NCBI GenBank assembly: GCA_020062205.1 | Contig: JAGUWT010000121.1 | Coordinates: forward strand, 1-11,104 | Direction of reading: 5' to 3' | Source of the DNA: Thermodesulfovibrionales bacterium | GTDB taxonomy: Bacteria > Nitrospirota > Thermodesulfovibrionia > Thermodesulfovibrionales > SM23-35 | Length of the DNA: 11,104 bases | Shown: positions 5,941 to 11,104 of the stretch, in pieces | Layout: the number at the start of each line of letters is the position of its first letter | Numbering within the stretch: the first letter of the stretch is position 1 | Notes under the pieces: model-generated | Seen by the model: the letters and a program-made list of their open reading frames with translations, nothing else | Told to the model about the DNA's origin: nothing | Databases searched by the model: none | Made by a program: the position numbers and the translations under genes

Positions 5941-6951
5941 ATGGCTGAAACCGAAATTTTGACAGGTGATGCCTTGGCGGTTAAACGCTGGTCAGATAGA
6001 ACCTTCGTTGAATACCGTGCAGATACGTTTTTTGACACACAGGGGTTCATCGGAGGCCCTGATAGCATCATTGAGGAAAAAACAGAGTTGAATGCTAATC
6101 CAGGCGATAAGGTGACGTTCGGGCTTCGTATGGCTCTTACAGGTACTGGCGTAACTGGCGACAATACCATGGAGGGTAATGAAGAAGCGATGAATTACTA
6201 CTCCTGCCACGTTACAATCGACCAGATTCGCAATGCCGTGAAGCTAAAGGGTCGCATGACCGAACAGCGTGTAGCATTCAAACTCAGAAATGATGCCTAT
6301 GATGCTCTGAAGATATGGATAGGTGAGAAGAAAGATAATGCCCTGTTTACTGCACTATCGACTTCTCCAACGAAAGTTTACTATGGCGGTACTGCTACAA
6401 GCACAGGAACTCTTACGGCAGCCGATCTTATTACGCTTAACCTTATGAGCAAGACAAAAGCTTATGCAAAGACAGCATCTCCTAAGATTCCACCTGTGAG
6501 AATCAAAGGGAAAGATTACTATGTTGTCGTGCTACATCCTCATTGTGAATACGACCTCAAGATCAGCGATGCAAAATGGGCACAGGCTCAAAGGGAAGCA
6601 CAGGTAAGAGGAGACGAAAATCCTCTATTTACAGGTGCTCCAGGAATCTGGGACGGAATAGTGATCCATTCACATGACAATATAGCTATTGCATCTAACT
6701 GGGGGGTTGGTGCCAATGTGCCTGGTGCTACTAATCTTTTCTTAGGAAGGCAGGCCGGAGTAATAGCTTTCGGTGGGTTCCGTCAACCTAAAGGTGGAAG
6801 AGGCGGAGTCAACTGGGTTGAGAAGGATTTCGATTACGACAACCAGACTGGCATATGTGTTGGTATGTCCAAAGGCGAGGCAAAGGCTACTTTCAACACT
6901 AAAGATTACGCCTGCGTAGCAATAAGAACAGCGAGAACCAACATCAGCTAA
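5941..6951 (+). CDS. Major capsid protein, N4-gp56 / DUF4043 type
   Basis: A 336-residue protein that would form the icosahedral shell with an HK97-like fold. The conserved family block is clear: GDKVTFGLRMALTGTG (55-70), VTGDNTMEGNEEAM (71-84), and DQIRNAVKLKGRMTEQRVAF (94-113), followed by helices with NDAYDALKIW. This pattern is typical of the N4-gp56 family major capsid proteins (DUF4043). A later segment contains the aspartate/histidine-rich YYVVVLHPHCEYDL strand and GGRGGVNWVEKDFDYDNQ. The length is normal for the short members of this family. The start has a strong SD, AGGAGGT at 5927-5933, overlapping the scaffold stop. A hairpin follows the gene. Confidence 0.9.
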   Translation: MAETEILTGDALAVKRWSDRTFVEYRADTFFDTQGFIGGPDSIIEEKTELNANPGDKVTFGLRMALTGTGVTGDNTMEGNEEAMNYYSCHVTIDQIRNAVKLKGRMTEQRVAFKLRNDAYDALKIWIGEKKDNALFTALSTSPTKVYYGGTATSTGTLTAADLITLNLMSKTKAYAKTASPKIPPVRIKGKDYYVVVLHPHCEYDLKISDAKWAQAQREAQVRGDENPLFTGAPGIWDGIVIHSHDNIAIASNWGVGANVPGATNLFLGRQAGVIAFGGFRQPKGGRGGVNWVEKDFDYDNQTGICVGMSKGEAKATFNTKDYACVAIRTARTNIS

Positions 6952-6960
6952 AGCTGAATG

Positions 6961-6990
6961 GGGAGGTTAATTAATTTAGCCTCCCTTCTT
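6961..6990 (+). terminator. Hairpin after capsid gene, weak terminator
   Basis: GGGAGGTTAA (6961-6970) pairs with TTAGCCTCCC (6976-6985) as a 10-bp stem with one G-U pair and a 5-base loop, followed by TTCTTAAC. The U-tract is poor, so partial termination or mRNA 3'-end protection of the abundant capsid message is more likely than full termination. Confidence 0.55.
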
Positions 6991-7004
6991 AACAAGGAGG
7001 TTTT

Positions 7005-7580
7005 ATGAGTGTATCTGAACAAAAAACAATGGATGTTCAGGAAGTAGTTCAGGAAATACGAGAGAACATCGGCAAACTCGAAAAAGAATTCAGTAGCATA
7101 AACCCCATTGACGACGAGGCCAAAAAGAAAAGGGCTGAAATCAAAGCAAAGGTAATTGCTATTGTGGATTCTCTTACAGAGGAACAAAGGGAATTTTTAC
7201 GAGACATCTCGTTTCAGGAAAAAAAGAATATCCTTGTTTTTGTGGGAACTTACCCGAAAGACAAAAACAATTATCATTCCCGTTACCTACAAGACAAGGA
7301 AGGAACTTATAGAGATGTTGTCTTTGATAGAATCTATATAGACAAAAAAAGCAATGTCTACGAAAACTGTGCCTTTGTGGAAGACCCTGCACTTAAAGCC
7401 GAACTTCTTTTCTTTGTGGGACCAGACCCCATGAATCCAGACAAAAAGGCGATATACCAGTCGAACCAATATATGTCCTTTATGGCAAAGGCAGAAGTAA
7501 AAGAGTTAAGAGACATATTCCTCACGAGACACAGACGTGAGATTAGAGATCCGATTGTTATCGAAGTAATGGGAACTTAA
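7005..7580 (+). CDS. Hypothetical protein downstream of capsid gene
   Basis: A 191-residue protein with no membrane segment. The N-terminal 75 residues are charged and helical (IRENIGKLEKEF, KKKRAEIKAKVIAIVDSL), suggesting a helical bundle or coiled coil. The remainder looks mixed alpha/beta, with NILVFVGTYP, YRDVVFDRIYIDKKSNVYEN and ELLFFVGPDPMNPDKKAIY. No family is recognised. It has a strong SD (AAGGAGGT, 6994-7001), so expression is probably high. Its place between capsid and head-fibre genes suggests a virion or head-completion protein, by context only. Confidence 0.75.
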   Translation: MSVSEQKTMDVQEVVQEIRENIGKLEKEFSSINPIDDEAKKKRAEIKAKVIAIVDSLTEEQREFLRDISFQEKKNILVFVGTYPKDKNNYHSRYLQDKEGTYRDVVFDRIYIDKKSNVYENCAFVEDPALKAELLFFVGPDPMNPDKKAIYQSNQYMSFMAKAEVKELRDIFLTRHRREIRDPIVIEVMGT

Positions 7581-7592
7581 GGAGGCAAAAAA

Positions 7593-8336
7593 ATGGGAGA
7601 GAAAATTACAAGACAGGGTATCTGGCAATCAAGCCTTGTTAAGTTTCTTGAGAATGCCCAAACACTCGTTAATGAACTCAGGGACGACCATGCTACTTTC
7701 AAGACTGCTGCTGACGGTGTAGAAATTCTCATCGAGGAACTTCATGACGATCATGCCACTTTCAAGACTGTTGTCGATGATATAAAAATACTTGTCAACG
7801 ACATAAGAAACAGACTGGCAGGCAGTGGATTAATGAGCTTACCAGGACTGGCAATAGGAACAACAGCAACTAATGTTGCCAATATTGCCTTCGATTACAT
7901 CATTAACGGTGCAAAATATACAAAGGCTGCTGTTGCTGCTGGTACTGCACCCGGGAGTAATGTAATTCCACAAGGTAAATATGGTGCTGTGGCACTGGAT
8001 ATTGGGGCAGATGGAGTAATTAATGTAATAAACGCTGCTGCTAATGCAACAGGATATGACAGTGCAGCTTTAGCCATAGCAGGCTTGCCATCAGTTGCAG
8101 CAAACTATGCAAGAATGGGAACTGTTACAGCGACCAAATCAGATGGTGCCTTTACTTTCGGCACCACAGCATTGAATGCATTGAACACCACGGTGGCATA
8201 TACTGATGGCACTTGTGTGTTTGCCTTGATAAGGGCAGCGGTTGCATCTTCATCTCCAGCAACAATAACGGCAACTAAACCAGCGAGTGCACCAGCAACA
8301 ATAAGTGCCAGTGCGTTGGATTTAACAAATATTTAA
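7593..8336 (+). CDS. Probable head-fibre / decoration protein with coiled-coil repeats
   Basis: A 247-residue protein with two parts. Residues 1-75 are helical and carry two 21-residue repeats (from Leu25, each with DDHATFKT), which equals three heptads per repeat and suits a trimeric coiled coil. After residue 80 the sequence becomes alanine/glycine/threonine-rich and beta-like: FDYIINGAKYTKAAVAAGTAPGS, GKYGAVALDIGADGVINVI, and a low-complexity tail rich in SAPATI. This composition is typical of phage head-fibre or structural proteins near N4-gp56-type capsid genes. The SD (TAAGGAGG, 7578-7585) overlaps the upstream stop. The assignment is by architecture and context; a tail fibre is the alternative. 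Confidence 0.6.
   Translation: MGEKITRQGIWQSSLVKFLENAQTLVNELRDDHATFKTAADGVEILIEELHDDHATFKTVVDDIKILVNDIRNRLAGSGLMSLPGLAIGTTATNVANIAFDYIINGAKYTKAAVAAGTAPGSNVIPQGKYGAVALDIGADGVINVINAAANATGYDSAALAIAGLPSVAANYARMGTVTATKSDGAFTFGTTALNALNTTVAYTDGTCVFALIRAAVASSSPATITATKPASAPATISASALDLTNI
7665..7790 (+). repeat. Two diverged 63-bp tandem repeats
   Basis: Units at 7665-7727 and 7728-7790 encode LVNELRDDHATFKTAADGVEI and the similar LIEELHDDHATFKTVVDDIKI, with a partial third unit starting at 7791. They are not identical, so this duplication is older than those in the flanking fibre genes. Confidence 0.85.
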
Positions 8337-8361
8337 CAAAGGAGATATAACAGCAATTGAA

Positions 8362-8387
8362 GGGGAGCAACCACAAGGGTTGCCCCC
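8362..8387 (+). other. Intergenic hairpin before adaptor gene
   Basis: GGGG-A-GCAACC (8362-8372) pairs with GGTTGCCCCC (8378-8387) through 10 base pairs with one bulged A and a 5-base loop. It is followed by ATATTAAAA rather than a U-tract, so it is not a canonical intrinsic terminator on this strand. It may be an mRNA processing or stability element. Confidence 0.6.
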
Positions 8388-8406
8388 ATATTAAAAGGGA
8401 AGTATC

Positions 8407-9024
8407 GTGGATTTTTTTGGATTAAAAATTAAAGTGGCCGATTGGCTGAATAGAAGTGACCTCAATGGTTTAATCCCCGAATTAATCCAGTTGACCCAGA
8501 GAGACCTTGAAAGAAAGAACTGGAGATTTATGGAAAAAAGAGAAACCTTTTCTTCGTCAGAAACATATAGGGATTTTCCTGTAAGGCTTAAAAATGTAAA
8601 AGTTTTCTGGCTGATAGACGACGACAGAAGGTACAAACTTATTCAGAGAAATGAAAAGGAAGCTATAGCCGAATATCCTTATTTGACCACTAACAAAAGC
8701 AAACCGAAGCTGTTTTCTCCCCTCTGGGATTCCAGTAAATTCCTCTTTAGACCAACACCTGATAAATCTTATGATTATGACCTTCTTTACAGACAATATT
8801 CAGCGGAGTTGCAAAATGACACAGATACAAATTGGTGGACTACAAATGCATGGGAAACTTTACTTTTTGGTGCATTGCTTCAGGCAGAACCATATCTTGA
8901 GAGAGACGGGAGGATAATGCTCTGGAAGGCATTTTATGACAGTACGGTTTTAAAGTTGGAGCGAGATCATTTAAGTGAAGAATTACACAATTCGAGTCCT
9001 TTTATCAAAATGGTGGAGTTCTAA
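8407..9024 (+). CDS. Head-tail adaptor protein, SU10/podovirus type
   Basis: A 205-residue protein expected to bind beneath the portal and join it to the tail. It begins at GTG with AAGGGA (8395-8400) six bases upstream. The N-terminus is helical (KIKVADWLNRSD, LIPELIQLTQRDLERK), a middle region contains an aromatic-rich beta part (FWLIDDDRRYKL, FLFRPTPDKSYDYDLLYRQY), and the C-terminus is helical (NAWETLLFGALLQAEPYLER). This order matches adaptor proteins of podoviruses with N4-gp56-type capsids, in which a '..P.pd..Y...L.Y...' strand pair precedes a 'N..L.......L' helix. Its place between head and nozzle genes is as expected. The family assignment is from memory of the pattern. Confidence 0.65.
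   Translation: MDFFGLKIKVADWLNRSDLNGLIPELIQLTQRDLERKNWRFMEKRETFSSSETYRDFPVRLKNVKVFWLIDDDRRYKLIQRNEKEAIAEYPYLTTNKSKPKLFSPLWDSSKFLFRPTPDKSYDYDLLYRQYSAELQNDTDTNWWTTNAWETLLFGALLQAEPYLERDGRIMLWKAFYDSTVLKLERDHLSEELHNSSPFIKMVEF
9012..9018 (+). promoter_or_regulatory. Shine-Dalgarno site for TTG start
   Basis: GGTGGAG lies six bases before TTG 9025, which itself directly follows the adaptor stop TAA (9022-9024). It supports use of TTG as the start codon. Confidence 0.6.
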
Positions 9025-10449
9025 TTGCCAGAACTGATAATTACTGTAAATAAAGGCATTTTAAAGGATTATGGCCCTCGTAGCCTTCCAGCAGGTTATG
9101 GCTTAGATGGTCGCCATGTTCGCTTTAGGGATGGAACATGCCAGAAAATGAAAGGTAGAACTGTCTATTATGACACGGCGGATTCGAATTGGATCAACGG
9201 GCTTTTTGCTTTCAAAACTGCTGCGGGTGCTGTTTATGTACTGAGCGGTACGAAAACTACTATGGCAAAAATTATAGCAGGTACTAAAACGAATTTGAAG
9301 ATAAATTATACTGGCTACGATACCGAAACTGGAACTCAAGATGCCACTCCCTGGAGCTTTTGTGCCTTTGGAGACGTGATTATTTTTACAAATGGTATAG
9401 ATAATGTCCAAAAATTTGTTAGTCCCTACAATGCTGTGGCCGATTTGGGTGGAATTCCGCCAAAGGCGAATGTTGCTAAAGCATTTGCACGGCATGTAAT
9501 GTTGCTTGGACTACCAAATTATCCCAAACGAGTAGCTTGGTCTGATATTGATAATTACGAAATTTGGACTCCAGCACCAGGAAACGAAGCGGGCGATTAT
9601 GATTTTTACGAGTGTGAGACTCCATTAATCGGAGGCGATGCACTAGGCGATTTTTTTATAGTTTACGCTTTAGACCAGATTTTCGCAATGCAATATATAG
9701 GAGGCACGCTGGTATTTGCCACAAGAAGTATTGCTAAAGAAAAAGGGTTATGGAAAAAACATCTCCTAGCTACTATAGGGAATGCCCATTTTTTTATGTC
9801 CAGAGATAATTTCTATGTTTTTGATGGAACACAACCTACACCAATCGGAGAAGGCATAAAATATGATGTGTTTGCATCCATAAACAAATCTCAGATTTCC
9901 AAAGCCTTCGTATTTCCAGTAACGGAAGAGGGGGAAGTATGGTTTGTGTTGCCTACTGGAGTTAGTGGATATCCAAATTTAGCATGTATATATAACTACA
10001 GGAATGGCTCGTGGACATTTGAAGACTTGGAAATGTGGGCTGCTGTAGATAGACACCCGACATCATATCCTATTTATAGCAGTTTTGATAAAAAAATATG
10101 CAATTTGGGGATTACAGAGAATGACCCCGATGGCAATGCAATCACTGGTTATATAGATTCTGACGAATATGATCTGGGCGTTTTTGATAGATACAAGGCT
10201 ATTTCCCGTTTAATGCCTCTCGTCCGAAGTAGAGCTTCAGTACTGAAATTCCGAATAGGACAAAGGAATAGACTGGATGACCCAGTTATCTGGAGTGGTG
10301 CTTACAATTTCAACCCTTCTGTAGATTGGAAGTTAGATATAAGAGTGAATGCAAAATATTTTAGATTCAGAATTTATACAGATACCGTAGATAGCCCATT
10401 CAAATTTGATGGTATGAAAGTTATTTATGAGGTAACTCATGGCAGATAA
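9025..10449 (+). CDS. Tail nozzle / phage stabilisation-like protein
   Basis: A 474-residue beta-rich protein with repeated strand-turn blades, starting at TTG immediately after the adaptor stop. The N-terminal GILKDYGPRSLPAGYGLDGRHVRFRDGT resembles the opening of podovirus stabilisation/nozzle proteins, where a 'G-V-N-x-x-R-D-x-x-x-x-G' type start precedes a beta-propeller. Blade-like segments include FAFKTAAGAVYVLSGTKTT, WSFCAFGDVIIFTNGIDNV, ARHVMLLGLPN, and HFFMSRDNFYVFDGTQPTPIG. The length suits this family (about 450-500 residues). It would form the tail tube end or plug the portal after packaging. Context after the adaptor fits. A tail-spike or receptor-binding protein is less likely. 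Confidence 0.65.
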   Translation: MPELIITVNKGILKDYGPRSLPAGYGLDGRHVRFRDGTCQKMKGRTVYYDTADSNWINGLFAFKTAAGAVYVLSGTKTTMAKIIAGTKTNLKINYTGYDTETGTQDATPWSFCAFGDVIIFTNGIDNVQKFVSPYNAVADLGGIPPKANVAKAFARHVMLLGLPNYPKRVAWSDIDNYEIWTPAPGNEAGDYDFYECETPLIGGDALGDFFIVYALDQIFAMQYIGGTLVFATRSIAKEKGLWKKHLLATIGNAHFFMSRDNFYVFDGTQPTPIGEGIKYDVFASINKSQISKAFVFPVTEEGEVWFVLPTGVSGYPNLACIYNYRNGSWTFEDLEMWAAVDRHPTSYPIYSSFDKKICNLGITENDPDGNAITGYIDSDEYDLGVFDRYKAISRLMPLVRSRASVLKFRIGQRNRLDDPVIWSGAYNFNPSVDWKLDIRVNAKYFRFRIYTDTVDSPFKFDGMKVIYEVTHGR

Positions 10450-11104
10450 TTTACCAAGAACACCCAATCTGCCTCATTATTCAGGCAACCTTGAAAGCTG
10501 GGCACAACGGCTAATTTCGTCGTTGATATACGAATTTATTAATTTGTGGTCACGTGCCGAAACAGTAGATGACTCTACATATATAAAGCCTGGAACGATA
10601 AATACCGCAGACATAGCCAACGCTGCCATAACTTCTACTCAAATAGCAGATTTCGCCGTGGTTGCTGCCAAGATAGCTGATGCAGCAATCACGACTGCAA
10701 AAATAGCCCCCATTAGCATAGACAGCACAAAGCTTCAAGACGCTGCAGTTACTACTGCAAAACTCGCTACAGCAGCCGTAAACACCGAAAAATTGGCAAA
10801 CTTGGCTATTACAGCAGCAAAATTAGCTAACAGTTCGGTGGAAGCTACTAAGATAGCCAATGCAGCGGTCGGCTCTGCTGCTATTGCAACGGCAGCCGTT
10901 GGGACAGCCCATATAGCCAATGCAGCGGTCGGCTCTGCTGCTATTGCAACGGCAGCCGTTGGGACAGCCCATATAGCCAATGCTGCCATAACTTCTGCCT
11001 TAATTGCCGATGCAGCTATAATTTCAGCGAAGATAGCAAATTTGGCGGTGGGTACTGCTCAAATAGCTGACCTCGCTGTCAGTAGTGTCAAGATAGCCGA
11101 TGCA
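10439..11104 (+). CDS. Decapeptide-repeat fibre protein, N-terminal part (runs off right edge)
   Basis: The frame starts at ATG 10439, overlaps the nozzle gene by 11 bases, and remains open to the window end (222 residues seen). Residues 1-55 are a non-repetitive head (MADNLPRTPNLPHYSGNL, aromatic helix LIYEFINLWSR) that probably attaches to the tail. From about residue 65 it is built of 10-residue units such as TTAKIADAAI and GTAHIANAAV, about 15.8 units before the edge. This 'A-K-I-A-D-x-A-V-T' pattern is common in phage fibre proteins. A receptor-binding C-terminus would be expected beyond the window. SD is modest (GAGGT, 10429-10433). Confidence 0.75.
   Translation, partial: MADNLPRTPNLPHYSGNLESWAQRLISSLIYEFINLWSRAETVDDSTYIKPGTINTADIANAAITSTQIADFAVVAAKIADAAITTAKIAPISIDSTKLQDAAVTTAKLATAAVNTEKLANLAITAAKLANSSVEATKIANAAVGSAAIATAAVGTAHIANAAVGSAAIATAAVGTAHIANAAITSALIADAAIISAKIANLAVGTAQIADLAVSSVKIADA
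10631..11104 (+). repeat. 30-bp tandem repeats coding decapeptides
   Basis: Fifteen full and one partial unit of 30 bp in perfect register, each encoding ten residues with I/L at hydrophobic positions and A-A/I-A-V at the end. Most units are diverged at base level, so the register is kept by protein constraint. Confidence 0.9.
10861..10980 (+). repeat. Exact 60-bp tandem duplication inside fibre repeats
   Basis: Bases 10861-10920 and 10921-10980 are identical, and the match extends eight bases upstream and three downstream with period 60. Each copy equals two decapeptide units. Zero divergence against the diverged neighbours shows a very recent duplication, or an assembly error. Confidence 0.95.

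Noticed and set aside
10550..10989. Minus-strand alanine-rich ORFs at the right edge
   Set aside because: They mirror the 30-bp repeats of the + strand fibre, have no SD and fit no neighbour.

Overview
The window looks like part of the late (structural and lysis) region of a tailed phage or prophage with podovirus-type architecture. All supported genes lie on the + strand, tightly packed with many 1-26 bp overlaps and strong AGGAGG-type ribosome binding sites. The DNA is AT-rich by eye and the proteins are rich in K, E and I, with AGA/AGG as common arginine codons. No host gene, integrase, tRNA or CRISPR is visible. The host cannot be named. A bacterium with a Gram-negative envelope is a weak inference from the membrane-anchored lytic transglycosylase and a membrane-anchored, export-oriented, beta-rich protein.

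Layout. Positions 1-420 hold the 3' end of a repeat-rich fibre or tail protein made of 20-residue units containing an 'ASAEAFG' core, ending in three exact copies of a 9-residue tag. It is followed by a fibre-tail adaptor-like protein (420-692). Next comes a lysis/envelope cassette: a three-TM holin-like protein (713-1075), an N-anchored SLT-type lytic transglycosylase (1072-1674), and two single-TM proteins of predicted opposite topology (1664-1987, 1962-2591). A zinc-ribbon microprotein (2588-2785) and an orphan (2778-3122) follow.

The head module starts with a P22-like portal (3110-4903) and a 56-residue orphan (4884-5054). A structured intergenic region with two hairpins and a U-tract follows. 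Then come an acidic coiled-coil scaffold (5152-5928), an N4-gp56-family/DUF4043-type major capsid protein (5941-6951), an unknown protein (7005-7580) and a probable head-fibre or decoration protein with 21-residue coiled-coil repeats (7593-8336). The neck/tail module has an SU10-type adaptor (8407-9024), a nozzle/stabilisation-like protein (9025-10449) and the 5' part of a fibre built from 30-bp (10-residue) repeats that runs off the right edge (10439-11104).

How it works together: the portal, scaffold and capsid proteins build the procapsid. The adaptor and nozzle proteins close and extend the portal vertex into a short tail, and the repeat proteins form fibres. The holin-like protein and transglycosylase release progeny. 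No terminase genes are present, so the packaging genes must lie elsewhere.

The most distinctive feature is that at least five structural genes carry in-frame tandem duplications with periods of 27, 30/60, 36, 60 and 63 bp, several of them exact. I see no clear novel defence or enzymatic system. The best candidates for something undescribed are the opposite-topology membrane pair beside the lysis enzyme and the double-hairpin leader abutting the scaffold ribosome binding site.
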